A DNA stretch of 35,026 bases from Gammaproteobacteria bacterium (GCA_013289415.1 JABDAB010000014.1:1-35026); one strand, 5' to 3'. Positions 8,085 through 17,207 are shown, numbered from the stretch's first letter. Notes: generated by a model from the sequence alone, not told the origin. Made by a program: numbers and translations.

Positions 8085-8477
8085 CTATTTAAATAATTTC
8101 AACACCATACTTCGCATTCGTGCTAACTCCGATGGGTTGAATTCTTTGTATAATTTGCTACCAATGTTTAAGCTAACAATGACATGTTCGCCAATCCCTT
8201 TTAACAAATCAACACCAGATAATTCCAATAGCTGAATGGAATCACCAATCTCGGCAGCCCATTGATGAAAATATTCCATGCTAGTAAAAACAGGCAGGAA
8301 AACTTGATGGTCTTCTTCAAGATACAATACGCGAGGCTCATCCTCTACGGCGGCGGAATTTTTTTCAATGGGAATAATAAAATTGGCTTTTATAAACTCA
8401 AGATAAGCTTTATTAGCTTCTTTATTACTACCTTCAGTGATCAAGGCCTGTTGTATTGCTGTTTCGAGTTCGTTCAT
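8085..8477 (-). CDS. SseB-domain protein
   Basis: A 130-residue soluble protein matching the SseB N-terminal domain fold: an N-terminal helix (ELETAIQQAL), the strand/loop NFIIPIEK, the central VLYLEEDHQVFLPVFTSMEYFHQW segment (seen as two parts: the PVFTS strand and the following helix), and a C-terminal region that includes GEHVIVSLNIG. The biochemical role of this family is not settled; some members lie beside secretion genes but most are scattered. Its ATG overlaps the stop codon of the upstream permease gene by 4 bp (ATGA), indicating co-translation with the permease. Confidence 0.75.
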   Translation of the reverse strand: MNELETAIQQALITEGSNKEANKAYLEFIKANFIIPIEKNSAAVEDEPRVLYLEEDHQVFLPVFTSMEYFHQWAAEIGDSIQLLELSGVDLLKGIGEHVIVSLNIGSKLYKEFNPSELARMRSMVLKLFK

Positions 8478-9955
8478 GATGGGTTGACCTGTTTGGTGGG
8501 AAAAATATCTGAAAAACGTATTTGTTTGTTGGATGCTAAAATCATCTCTCTTTTTTTGTTTAATCCAAATAATTTGTATATGGCTATGGGAATTATGAAT
8601 GTGACCAATCCAATTCCAAATGCAATTTTATAGCAGGGATCATCACTTAGAAAAAGAAAAATTAAACAAGTCACCATTAAAATGATTGCAAGAATACCCG
8701 TGTATGGTGAGCCAGGAGTTGTGTAGCGGAGATCTTTGGTTGTATAGCCCGCTTGGTAGAGTCGACGACGAAAATTGATTTGCGCCCAGCAAAGCGAAAT
8801 CCACGCGGTGGCACCAGTAAAGCCTGAGACCAGCAAAAGGGCAATATATAATGTTGATTGTCCCATAAAATAACCGGCTATCAGTAAGATCCAGATTGAA
8901 ATCAGTGTCACAATTCCTGCATTTTGTGGAACTGCCCGCCGGTTAAGTTTAGCTAGGGGCTTTGGCGCCATGCCATTGCGAGCAAGAGCATTCAATGAGC
9001 GTACAATGCCATATACCCCTGAGTTCGAGCAGGAGAGGGTGGCTGTCAGTGTGACAAAGCTGGTTACTGCTCCGGCCCACTTCAAGCCGTAAAAATTCAA
9101 TGCATCAGAAAAAACCGAGTTTAATAAATTGGCTTTTTGCCACGGAAAAATCAGCACTAGACAGAAGACGGGGATAATATAAATAAACAAAATACGGAAT
9201 GTCACATTACGAATGGCTCTTGGAATCATGCGGGCAGGATCAATGGATTCGCCAGCGGCAAGTCCAATGATTTCAGATCCTTGATAATTGACTAACAATA
9301 GCACCATGGCCGTGAGCAAGACCATACCCCCATTGGGAAACATCCCGCCTTGACCAAAAATAAATTTTCCACCAATGAATCCTGCGGGTTGTGAGCCATG
9401 AATCATTCCGAAGAAAATTAATAGGGATAAACCTATAAATCCAAATAGCGCAACGATTTTGATTAACGCGAGCCAAAACTCGATTTCACCAAATGTTCCC
9501 ACTTTGGCGGTATTGATATAAGTAATTAATAGCCCAAAACAGATAGCCCAGACATATCCATTAACGCCTGTAAAATACTCCATGATAATACCCCCCGCCA
9601 CGCATTCGGCAGGGATATAAGCAACCCAGCTGATCCAATAAGACCAGCCTACCCCGCAAGCAAGGGATGGAGAAATGAAATCAGCCGTATAATTGATAAA
9701 CGATCCGGCAATGGGAATTGCAACCGTCAGCTCGCCCATGCACAGCATGGTTAAATAAATAATAAGACCGCCTAATATATAAGCTAGAAAAACCGAAGGA
9801 CCAACCTGGTGAATCACCGCTCCTGTACCCAGAAAATATCCGGAGCCAATAACGCCACCCAGAGCAATCAATTGGACATGCCTATCTTTTAAAGCCCGAC
9901 GAAATTCGCCATCGTTGACATGGAGTACGTCTTTATTTTGTTCTTCAGTATGCAT
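8474..9955 (-). CDS. APC-superfamily amino-acid permease (AAT type)
   Basis: A 493-residue inner-membrane transporter with about twelve hydrophobic helices. The N-terminus has the classic pattern LKDRHVQLIALGGVIGSGYF, where GGVIGSG in helix 1 binds the amino-acid carboxylate; GSFINYTADFISP and the FGEIEFW section are further AAT-family hallmarks. It should import an amino acid (or GABA-like compound) with protons. It lies on the same strand as the Lrp/ThDP enzyme/ALDH cluster, with an effector-like gene between, so shared physiology is possible. It is co-translated with the SseB-domain gene. Specificity cannot be read from sequence. Confidence 0.88.
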   Translation of the reverse strand: MHTEEQNKDVLHVNDGEFRRALKDRHVQLIALGGVIGSGYFLGTGAVIHQVGPSVFLAYILGGLIIYLTMLCMGELTVAIPIAGSFINYTADFISPSLACGVGWSYWISWVAYIPAECVAGGIIMEYFTGVNGYVWAICFGLLITYINTAKVGTFGEIEFWLALIKIVALFGFIGLSLLIFFGMIHGSQPAGFIGGKFIFGQGGMFPNGGMVLLTAMVLLLVNYQGSEIIGLAAGESIDPARMIPRAIRNVTFRILFIYIIPVFCLVLIFPWQKANLLNSVFSDALNFYGLKWAGAVTSFVTLTATLSCSNSGVYGIVRSLNALARNGMAPKPLAKLNRRAVPQNAGIVTLISIWILLIAGYFMGQSTLYIALLLVSGFTGATAWISLCWAQINFRRRLYQAGYTTKDLRYTTPGSPYTGILAIILMVTCLIFLFLSDDPCYKIAFGIGLVTFIIPIAIYKLFGLNKKREMILASNKQIRFSDIFPTKQVNPS

Positions 9956-10020
9956 TAATTATGCCGAAGGAGAGATGTGTTCATATTTAAGTGATTATAG
10001 GCACGTACGTGTAGAATGCA

Positions 10021-10063
10021 AGAACTATGACAGAACTATGACAGAACTATGACAGCCTATGAC
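10021..10063. repeat. Tandem repeat, 11-bp unit, about 3.9 copies
   Basis: AGAACTATGAC occurs three times in a row (10021-10031, 10032-10042, 10043-10053), then a 10-bp variant AGCCTATGAC (10054-10063). The stop codon of the minus-strand gene (10057-10059) lies in the last unit; unit-number change would therefore not alter most of the protein. Confidence 0.9.
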
Positions 10064-11175
10064 AGCCGAAAATCATGATTTGGTGATGCCATCTCCAGGA
10101 TTTTACGCGACTTCATGAGATCGGCGGTTCTGACTTCATCAAGGTGACTAACGGCCGCGAAATCAAGACATGCAGCGCGTCGATTTGGGCGGGCGCTGCT
10201 GTTTCCCCCCGTCTGCAACTGCCGCCCACCTGTCCGCGCGCGATATAAGGCAAAATCAACACCAAGACCTGAGGAACCAGAAATCACTAATGGGAACAAG
10301 GACTCAACTTCAAATGAGCGATAATCAAAGTATCTAATAGTCCTGGGCAACGTAACGTCGTTAAATGTGGGTAGCGGGTCAAAGGCCCGGTCAGGTCGAC
10401 AGTATTCATTCACCACATGAACGGGTAGGTCTCGTTGCGCCAACCCCACCCGCATCCAAGCCGCTTTCATTGCAGTCTCATCATTCGCAGCTTCCCAAGC
10501 AGGGTATTCATCAACATAGCGTCGGAGTGCTTCTTTAAGCGGGGTCAAGTCAAAATGCCGTGAATGCTTAACCACATGACCATGTTGCTCATAGGTCAAT
10601 CCATCCCGTTCTATTGAATCTATACGTTCCAGCATGGTGGCTTTAGTGTCGTCATCCATACAGGCTTCCAGCATCCGACACATGTGGGTGTCCTTTGCCC
10701 AGTAGGCGTATTCATAAGCGGTGCATTTAAACGTTCGACCTGAATAGTCGGTGAATGTGCCAGGTAGCGTCAGTAATTTTTGTGCAATATTCATATATGA
10801 ATTGTCGGTGAGCAGCTTTTCTGCCTCATCCTGCTCGCCAAATGCCATATGTTGTAATAATTCAGGGTTCAGTTGTAACAACTTATTGTGAAGAGCTTCT
10901 GTTTTAAATGCGCTTAGGTAGGGGAGTTCATTCAGTATTGCAGATATTTTATTATATTTGTTGTCACCTTGCTTGATGCACGTTGCTAATTCAACCTTGG
11001 CTGCATAATACCTTTTACTTTGTGAACCACCAGCGCGCTTTAACAGGACGTCATCTACGTCCGAAAAAAAAGTACCCACATGTCCGTGTATAGCCATAGG
11101 TAATCGTGCCAGAATGGAGGCGTCCTTTTCGGTGGATGGCTTTGCTGGTCTTTTTGTCATTCCTCGCCGCATCAT
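10057..11175 (-). CDS. Effector-like protein, paralogue of the 25950-27512 product
   Basis: A 372-residue soluble protein that I cannot assign to a named family. Two blocks are shared with the protein encoded at 25950-27512: a helical block with DEAEKLL, then SGRTFKCTAYEYAYWAKDTH and MCRMLE (the paralogue has DEAEVIL ... SGRRFDNVTAIQ ... HMSTML), and a C-terminal block with the SGLGVDF motif. Its genomic scatter and lack of metabolic motifs fit a Legionella-type effector family, which is inference. The last ~80 codons are unusually GC-rich compared with neighbours. Tandem Met codons at the start and a GAGGA just before the sixth codon (Met) leave the exact start open. Confidence 0.6.
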   Translation of the reverse strand: MMRRGMTKRPAKPSTEKDASILARLPMAIHGHVGTFFSDVDDVLLKRAGGSQSKRYYAAKVELATCIKQGDNKYNKISAILNELPYLSAFKTEALHNKLLQLNPELLQHMAFGEQDEAEKLLTDNSYMNIAQKLLTLPGTFTDYSGRTFKCTAYEYAYWAKDTHMCRMLEACMDDDTKATMLERIDSIERDGLTYEQHGHVVKHSRHFDLTPLKEALRRYVDEYPAWEAANDETAMKAAWMRVGLAQRDLPVHVVNEYCRPDRAFDPLPTFNDVTLPRTIRYFDYRSFEVESLFPLVISGSSGLGVDFALYRARTGGRQLQTGGNSSARPNRRAACLDFAAVSHLDEVRTADLMKSRKILEMASPNHDFRLS

Positions 11176-11238
11176 GGTCTAAATTTCACTTCATTGTAAT
11201 GCATTTTTACACAAAAGCACAGCGTTTTTGTGGGATGT

Positions 11239-12621
11239 TCATTTTGATATAATTATCGTTTTAATATTTACAAATTCACGCATCCCCTCAATACTCAATT
11301 CGCGTCCGTATCCTGATTGTTTAATCCCGCCGAATGGCAACCTTGGATCGGATGCAACAAAGGTATTCACAGCACACGTGCCTGCATCGATGCCGTCTCT
11401 TGCAAGGCGCTCACCTTTGATTAGATCTTGTGTAAAGATCGCACCGGCTAAACCAAACTCAGTTGCATTAGCAAGGCGCATGGCATGTTCTTCATCTGTG
11501 GCCTCGATGATACATATCACAGGACCAAATATTTCTTCGCAAAAAGCGGGGGAATCATCAGTGACATCGGTAAGAACCGTGATCGGATAATAATAGCCCT
11601 TTTTATCAGGTAGCTTACCACCTAACAGACAACGAGCACCTGCTGCTATGGAACGTTGGACTTGATCATGCACTGTCGCACGTAAATCTCCCCGAGCCAT
11701 GGGTCCCAGATTTGTTTTTGGATCGAGTGGGTCACCCATGGTGTAGGTCAATGCTTTTTTAAGCACAAGTTCTTGAAATACTGATTTTATTTTTTCAACT
11801 ACAATTATGCGTTTTGCCGCAATGCATACTTGACCTGCATTGTTTAAACGTGACATTACGCACTGCTCGGCAGCCAGTTCCAGATTCGCATCGTCCAGAA
11901 TGACATAGGGATCACTTCCACCTAACTCCAGAACCACTTTTTTTAAAGCAGAGCCTGCTGCAATCGCCACACTTCTACCGGCTTTATTACTGCCCGTTAT
12001 GGTTACCCCCATAACATGGGGATGGGAGATAATAAATGGGGCCAGATCAACATCAATGACCACGCTGCGAAATAAATTTTTTGGATAACCTGCTTGTAAT
12101 AACAGTTTCTCAATGAAAAGAGCTGTTCCAGTCGAGTTGGGGGCATGTTTTAATAGACCGGCATTGCCTATCATCAGGTTTGGAATGGCAAATCGCAGTA
12201 CTTGCCAAAAAGGAAAGTTCCAAGGCATGATTGCAAAAATGATCCCCAAGGGTAGAAATGTTCGATATGTTTTATAAAATTCAGTTTGAATGATTTCTGG
12301 TTTTAAAAAATGCTCCCCTTGCTTGACATAATAATCACATAATTTGGCACATTTTTCTATTTCAAGAATGGCTTGTGTGATGGGTTTTCCCATCTCAGTG
12401 GTGATAAGTGTTGCTGCTTCGTCTTTATTTTTAAGTAATAACTGAGACAAATTGGATAAGCATTGTTTGCGTGTTACCATTAAGCTATGTGCCCAAGATT
12501 GCTGGGCTGCATGCATGTTTTGAATAACCGAATCTACTTCACCTTGACTCATCATGGGATATTGTCCACATGACTCTTCTGTCGCGGGATTGATGGTATT
12601 CATCGTATTAATTGAAGTCAT
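11239..12621 (-). CDS. NAD(P)-dependent aldehyde dehydrogenase, succinate-semialdehyde dehydrogenase type
   Basis: A 460-residue ALDH-superfamily enzyme close in length and pattern to the Sad/YneI succinate-semialdehyde dehydrogenases. Visible: the PWNFPFW motif (133-139), nucleotide-binding TITGSNKAG (207-215), general base Glu232 in LELGGSDP, catalytic Cys266 in GQVCIAAKR, and the EEIFGPV and LPFGGIKQSGYGRE motifs near the C-terminus. It oxidises an aldehyde to the acid in the cytosol. It starts 18 bp after the ThDP enzyme's stop with a good AGGAG site, so the two form an operon: a decarboxylase-type enzyme could feed it an aldehyde. Substrate assignment to succinate semialdehyde is by resemblance only. 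Confidence 0.85.
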   Translation of the reverse strand: MTSINTMNTINPATEESCGQYPMMSQGEVDSVIQNMHAAQQSWAHSLMVTRKQCLSNLSQLLLKNKDEAATLITTEMGKPITQAILEIEKCAKLCDYYVKQGEHFLKPEIIQTEFYKTYRTFLPLGIIFAIMPWNFPFWQVLRFAIPNLMIGNAGLLKHAPNSTGTALFIEKLLLQAGYPKNLFRSVVIDVDLAPFIISHPHVMGVTITGSNKAGRSVAIAAGSALKKVVLELGGSDPYVILDDANLELAAEQCVMSRLNNAGQVCIAAKRIIVVEKIKSVFQELVLKKALTYTMGDPLDPKTNLGPMARGDLRATVHDQVQRSIAAGARCLLGGKLPDKKGYYYPITVLTDVTDDSPAFCEEIFGPVICIIEATDEEHAMRLANATEFGLAGAIFTQDLIKGERLARDGIDAGTCAVNTFVASDPRLPFGGIKQSGYGRELSIEGMREFVNIKTIIISK

Positions 12622-12639
12622 AATAGTCTCCTATGTCAT

Positions 12640-14283
12640 TTATTTCATTTCTTTTTGCAGATGATAAAATAATTTCATGTTTTCACTGTAATCAACAGCA
12701 ACGGCGAGCACAGTGGGATTATCTGTGTTGGACAGCGCCCATTGTAACGACGATTTAAAATCGTTAGCAGAGACTACCCGTTTAGCATGACAGCCAATAG
12801 AGCGAGCAATCTCTGCCAAATCTGAATGCGGAAGTTCTGTGTGTGAGTGTTTATGGTATTCCATTTCCTGTTTCCACCTGATTAATCCATATTCATGATC
12901 ATCCCAAACAATGACAACGAATGGAATGTGCTGTGCTACTCCGGTAAATAAAGATTGAATACTCATGATACAGCCGCCATCGCCACACACGGCAACCACG
13001 TTTTTTTCAGGATAAATACGTTTTGCTTCCATCGCGCTGGCCATGCTGCCACCCATTGAACAAAAGCCATTGCTGATAAAGCATGTTTTTGATTGTCTGG
13101 CACCGTATTGACGAGCTATCCACATTTTATGCGCACCCACATCGCTGACCAGGATGTCTGAATCTGACAACGTATCACGAATATCTTTTAAGATGCGCTT
13201 GGGCTTCATTGGGAAGCTGTCATCATCGGCATAACTGCGAATATCTTTTTCAGCTTTTTCATGAATGGTCTTAAAGTATGGTTTTCTTTTTTGATGGATA
13301 TCTGTGATCAATCTGTTATTTATTTGATGCATGATGAGTGGAATGGAACCAATCAACTCAAGAACCGGTAAATAATGCATGTCTATTTCAGCCGGCACGG
13401 AATCAATATGTACAATTGATTTTATTGTCCCAATATTCCAAAGTGCGGGAGACCATTCAACCATATTATAACCCACGCATATGACCAAATCTGCTTGCTC
13501 AAAGGCCTCCAAAGCAATGTCTTTTAATCCGAGTCCTACGCAGTGTAAAGATCTCTCATAAAGATTGCTAATCACTCCTTTGCCCATAAACGTATAGGCG
13601 GCGTATAGCTGTGTGTGAGTCAGAAACGCCCGAATGGGTTTATCACTTTCAGTACGTACGGCGCCATCACCCAGAAGAAGAAGTGGCTTTTTACTATGCT
13701 GTAACAGAGTTAGGAGATTTGTGATTTGTGTATTGGAGGCTTCCTCTTGATTGCTAAATTCCATTCTATGAAGGGGCATAGCGGTAGTTTCGCATTTTGC
13801 AATATCTTCTGGTAATTCAATCAAGACTGCTCCCGGTCGACCCGATGTCGCAATCTGAAATGCTTTGGCAATCACTTCGGGGATCACGTCAGCAGATACA
13901 ATCGTTGTAGACCATTTAGTAATAGGTTTGAACATTTCAATTGAATTGATATTTTGATGTGATGTTTTATGAAGACGCTTGGTCGCTGCCTGACCTATCA
14001 CAGCAATCATCGGCGCTCCATCCATATTTGCCTGTGCGACACCTGTGATGAGATTGCACGCTCCAGGTCCCAGTGTGGCAAGACAAATCCCAGGAAGTCC
14101 TGTTAGTTGCCCATGCATTCCTGCCATAAAAGCTGCGGTTTGCTCATGTAAACAGGTAATAAACTGAATGTTATGAGTCAGGAGCGAGATCATAACATCG
14201 GAATTTTCTTCACCCGGAACACCATAAATTGTTTTTACTCCTTGTACTTCAAGGCAATTTAGAAACAGATCAGATGCTTTCAT
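12640..14283 (-). CDS. Thiamine-diphosphate enzyme, acetolactate synthase large-subunit-like
   Basis: A 547-residue member of the acetohydroxyacid synthase/pyruvate-decarboxylase superfamily. Residues 1-165 are the pyrimidine-binding domain with the catalytic Glu47 in CLHEQTA; 185-320 is the central domain; 365-547 is the pyrophosphate domain with GDGG at 434-437. The usual Asn of the ThDP/Mg motif (VWND in AlsS-like enzymes) is Asp here (VWDD, 459-462). No small-subunit gene is adjacent, so it is unlikely to be biosynthetic IlvB. With an aldehyde dehydrogenase directly downstream and an Lrp-type gene upstream, catabolism of a 2-oxo acid derived from an amino acid is plausible. AAGGA lies 5 bp before the ATG. 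Confidence 0.85.
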   Translation of the reverse strand: MKASDLFLNCLEVQGVKTIYGVPGEENSDVMISLLTHNIQFITCLHEQTAAFMAGMHGQLTGLPGICLATLGPGACNLITGVAQANMDGAPMIAVIGQAATKRLHKTSHQNINSIEMFKPITKWSTTIVSADVIPEVIAKAFQIATSGRPGAVLIELPEDIAKCETTAMPLHRMEFSNQEEASNTQITNLLTLLQHSKKPLLLLGDGAVRTESDKPIRAFLTHTQLYAAYTFMGKGVISNLYERSLHCVGLGLKDIALEAFEQADLVICVGYNMVEWSPALWNIGTIKSIVHIDSVPAEIDMHYLPVLELIGSIPLIMHQINNRLITDIHQKRKPYFKTIHEKAEKDIRSYADDDSFPMKPKRILKDIRDTLSDSDILVSDVGAHKMWIARQYGARQSKTCFISNGFCSMGGSMASAMEAKRIYPEKNVVAVCGDGGCIMSIQSLFTGVAQHIPFVVIVWDDHEYGLIRWKQEMEYHKHSHTELPHSDLAEIARSIGCHAKRVVSANDFKSSLQWALSNTDNPTVLAVAVDYSENMKLFYHLQKEMK

Positions 14284-14379
14284 ATCATCCTTAACTAGTG
14301 AGGGTGGACTTCTGTTAAGTATAGACGATGATGCAGGAAAGCGGGGATGTTAGGTGAGGAACCGAATGTTTACATTATT

Positions 14380-14847
14380 TTAGGGCGATTCAATGACTAA
14401 TCCATTATTTGTTTTCACTTCTCCTAATGTGAAAAATGAACGTAATTGCTGTACTCCAGGCAATGACAACAACACGTTTGCATACAACCGTTTAAACGCG
14501 TGAATGTCTTTTACCCTAATTTTCATCCAATAGTCAAAATCACCGGTCAACAAGACGCACTCCATGATAACAGGGACTTTTTGCACGGCTTCTTCAAATA
14601 TAGAAAAACTATTCGCAGTTGAGCGCTCTAGAATCACGCCCACGTAGACTAAAACTGATAAGCCTAACTTATCGGGATCAAGTACTGCTGTGATATGTTG
14701 AATATAGCCCTCGTCTCGCAGACGTTTGGTGCGGTTCCAGCATGCTGTTTTACTGATGTTAACCTTGTCCGCCAAGTCAGAGTTAGCGATATCACCTTGT
14801 TTTTGAAGGATTTTTAAAATCTTTACATCTATGCGGTCTAAGTTCAT
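14380..14847 (-). CDS. Lrp/AsnC-family transcriptional regulator
   Basis: A 155-residue regulator. Residues 1-60 contain the AsnC-type helix-turn-helix (LDRIDVKILKILQKQG, then ADKVNISKTACWNRTKRL as the recognition region), and residues 65-145 the RAM ligand-binding domain with the GDFDYWMKIRVKD strand. Such proteins sense amino acids and usually control adjacent catabolic or transport genes. It is 96 bp upstream of the ThDP enzyme on the same strand, and the 161-bp gap to the divergent membrane-protein gene at 15009 probably holds its binding sites. Confidence 0.92.
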   Translation of the reverse strand: MNLDRIDVKILKILQKQGDIANSDLADKVNISKTACWNRTKRLRDEGYIQHITAVLDPDKLGLSVLVYVGVILERSTANSFSIFEEAVQKVPVIMECVLLTGDFDYWMKIRVKDIHAFKRLYANVLLSLPGVQQLRSFFTLGEVKTNNGLVIESP

Positions 14848-15008
14848 ATGTATATTATTTCTGTTTTTGTTAGAAAATCAGATTATTGTATCATTTTATT
14901 TGAACTAAAGGGTGATAAATACCATTTTCTGGTTAAAAATAAGAACCATCCTCATTAAATGTCGATCTATAATACAACCAGGTTAAATAACACCGTGGTG
15001 AGGATGAG
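14848..15008. promoter_or_regulatory. Divergent regulatory region, Lrp gene / membrane-protein gene
   Basis: AT-rich divergent spacer. On the plus strand TATAAT at 14968-14973 is a perfect -10 box for the gene at 15009, but the expected -35 region is poor, which suggests activator dependence, perhaps by the Lrp-type product encoded opposite. GAGG at about 14999-15003 serves as ribosome-binding site. Confidence 0.45.
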
Positions 15009-16046
15009 ATGATAAACAAAGAAGATGGTCGCCATGAAGAGAATAATCATGCCTGTCTTGAGGAAGCGATACATTGGATTACTAGGATAAATGATACTCG
15101 TCTTTATTGGTTGTGGATAAAATTCGTTATCATGGCAGGTTCATTGACAGAATGGGTTGGGTTTTCGAACGCGATATCCGTTTTGAATACGATGGAACCT
15201 GTCGTTGATGTTTTAAGTTGGAGCATCCCGGGTGGGCGCTGTGTGTTGCAGTCAATATCAGAGATACAACGGCGTTCGCAAATTGCTGAAGAGACATCAA
15301 TTGGCGTTACGAAGGTTGCTTGTCTGAGTGATTTGTTATGGAGTGCATCTAATTTGTTATCTGCGCAGTGGTTGCGCGGCAATGAATTAAGACCATCTGT
15401 TGGTACATTGGGTTGGAGTGGCAATTTGTGTATGGAAGTTTTGTTGGTTTATGATGTGATATGTGTGGTTTGGCTGTTCAGGTATGAGCAACATCAAGTT
15501 AATGATGTGAGCATGTTATCGAATGCACAGCAGATACAGTGGCAAAACAGAAAACAAACTTTATTGATTAACCTGATTTATACCAGCATTTTGGCTTGCG
15601 GCTTTTTGTTATTCCGAGGCTTTTCAGCACAAATAAATAACACGATCCCGCCGTACATCGGAGCTGGTTTATGTGCTGTTTCAACAGGTCTGTTTCGTGG
15701 AATCGAGTGGGGAACGATATTATCCAAACTCCAAAAGAAGCAACGTTTAGCCATGCCAAACACAGCCGAGCACCAACATCTTCAATATGCTTTTCAACAA
15801 ACGTGTGTTGGGGCTGGTGTATCGGTAGGACTCGATCTTTTTTTACCATTGTTCCTTTGGTTGTCATCGGATACGAGCAATATGAGCCTAGTTATTGCGC
15901 TAAGTTTGAGTATCAATACATTAATAAGCGGCTGTTTTAAACGTGACAAAGCAATACAATTGAGTTGCTGCTGGTTTTTTTCAAATAAAAGCGCAAGTGT
16001 TCTCCCTATGTTTTCCGAGATACCACAACCCTCTGGCGTGGTTTAA
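15009..16046 (+). CDS. Multipass membrane protein of unknown function
   Basis: 345 residues without a recognisable family. The N-terminal ~35 residues are soluble and charged; hydrophobic segments then occur near 33-50, 140-160, 188-205, 215-232 and 270-310, giving roughly five or six membrane spans, and the C-terminus is cytoplasmic-like. There is no signal peptide and no enzymatic motif. It stands alone between the Lrp gene and a convergent gene, with its own -10 box. It might be a Legionella-specific inner-membrane protein or an effector that targets host membranes. Confidence 0.6.
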   Translation: MINKEDGRHEENNHACLEEAIHWITRINDTRLYWLWIKFVIMAGSLTEWVGFSNAISVLNTMEPVVDVLSWSIPGGRCVLQSISEIQRRSQIAEETSIGVTKVACLSDLLWSASNLLSAQWLRGNELRPSVGTLGWSGNLCMEVLLVYDVICVVWLFRYEQHQVNDVSMLSNAQQIQWQNRKQTLLINLIYTSILACGFLLFRGFSAQINNTIPPYIGAGLCAVSTGLFRGIEWGTILSKLQKKQRLAMPNTAEHQHLQYAFQQTCVGAGVSVGLDLFLPLFLWLSSDTSNMSLVIALSLSINTLISGCFKRDKAIQLSCCWFFSNKSASVLPMFSEIPQPSGVV

Positions 16047-16112
16047 CCTACATGCTTTCGGCCACTGGATTGCTTCGCTTCGCTCACAAAGACGGGGGCG
16101 AGTAGTTACATT

Positions 16113-16808
16113 TTATCCAGGAAAACAATAGAAGTTTGATTGAATCTCGGGCGTACGGTCAATAGCATCATTTGCTGGCGTAAATATCGAAACGTGTCTT
16201 TCTCGCTGAGATTGGGTAAGGCAATTGTCTACAATGTTGGTGATGTTCATTGCAGACACTGTTTGTAAAATTGTGTTAGCTAATTTATTTGATAATACAG
16301 TCTTTTCATCACTGTTTATGGTATCAATAGAAATACTTGGATACCCCTCGAATTCAGTCAATTTTTTGCAAAAATCAACGATCTGATTTTGGTCATACTT
16401 GGGTAGTTGGTACCTAACATCAGGCGCATTTTTTTTAAATTTAATATTTGGGAGCCGTTCAATCACATCAGTGCGTTTCAGTAAAGAACATATAATCTCA
16501 TTTGCAATACTGTATGCAATGAAATTTTTGATGCTATCAGTGGTATTCATTAAATCAAGCTTTGTATTTACTGCGGCCTGTTTGATTGGGTCTGTTAAAT
16601 ACTGAATCGTCATCTCAAAGTTAAGCCCATCATTATAAATACGACTTGGCTGCCATCGGATATGATTATAACGTAGGGGATTGAGTTGTTTATTGCTTTT
16701 AAATATATTTAGTCCATTAACGTCAGTTGTTAAAATCCCAATAATACGTATAGCCATGTCACGAGCCACTTCACGCATCTGAGCAGAAGAACTTATTGAG
16801 TTACCCAT
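16113..16808 (-). CDS. Hypothetical protein with an N-myristoylation-like start, effector candidate
   Basis: 231 residues, soluble, unrecognised. The start ATG at 16808 is well supported by AAGGTG a few bases upstream, and the protein then begins Met-Gly-Asn-Ser-Ile-Ser-Ser-Ser. Gly2 with Ser6 and small/polar residues at 3-5 satisfies the eukaryotic N-myristoyltransferase consensus; bacteria have no such enzyme, so the signal makes sense only after delivery into a host cell. The rest is helical with no catalytic motif I can name. Membrane anchoring in the host is inference. Confidence 0.6.
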   Translation of the reverse strand: MGNSISSSAQMREVARDMAIRIIGILTTDVNGLNIFKSNKQLNPLRYNHIRWQPSRIYNDGLNFEMTIQYLTDPIKQAAVNTKLDLMNTTDSIKNFIAYSIANEIICSLLKRTDVIERLPNIKFKKNAPDVRYQLPKYDQNQIVDFCKKLTEFEGYPSISIDTINSDEKTVLSNKLANTILQTVSAMNITNIVDNCLTQSQRERHVSIFTPANDAIDRTPEIQSNFYCFPG

Positions 16809-16907
16809 AATACACCTTGGTTAAATTCTGGATTAAGGTTTTATTGCCAAAATGATTTGCTTCAACAATAATTATAACAGCAAACTAATTTGGGTTAGAG
16901 CAAAATT

Positions 16908-17093
16908 TTACTGTTCAAATTTCAATATGGGCCAATGAGCCAAGAACACCAAAAAATAAGCGCGGAAAATGTGGCGCAAAGACACGGGGTTGTTCTTGAG
17001 CTTTTCAAACGGATTCAGGCGGACTACTGGCAAACCAGAGGCAATACGCTCTTGCGTAGCAATGCGAGCCTTGTCTAATGCGGACAGTGACAT
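16908..17093 (-). pseudogene. Small gene remnant, N-terminus only
   Basis: 61 codons beginning ATG with SALDKARIATQERIASG and then RLNPFEKLKNNPVSLR. The NPxEKxxxNPxSLR pattern resembles small mobile-element or plasmid proteins in which a Cys-rich segment follows; here the sequence after SLR is unrelated and hydrophobic (YFLVFLAHWPILKF). I read it as a truncated copy whose 3' end was replaced, though an intact unknown small protein cannot be excluded. Confidence 0.35.
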
Positions 17094-17178
17094 GTTAATC
17101 CTTATGTAATCATGAAATTAAAGACAGATTATATCATTCAACCATGGGAAAGGATGCGAAATAATAGCGCATTTCAAT

Positions 17179-17207
17179 TTGATTTTGTGGCATAATATGG
17201 CTACAAT
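17179..17207 (+). promoter_or_regulatory. Predicted promoter of the dinJ/yafQ-like pair
   Basis: TTGATT at 17179-17184 and TACAAT at 17202-17207 are spaced 17 bp. Transcription would start about 30 bp before the antitoxin ATG, which has GAGG at 17232-17235. Confidence 0.55.

Noticed and set aside
15104..15424. Minus-strand 106-codon ORF inside the membrane-protein gene.
   Set aside because: Antisense shadow; the plus-strand gene has a start, ribosome-binding site and hydrophobic pattern.
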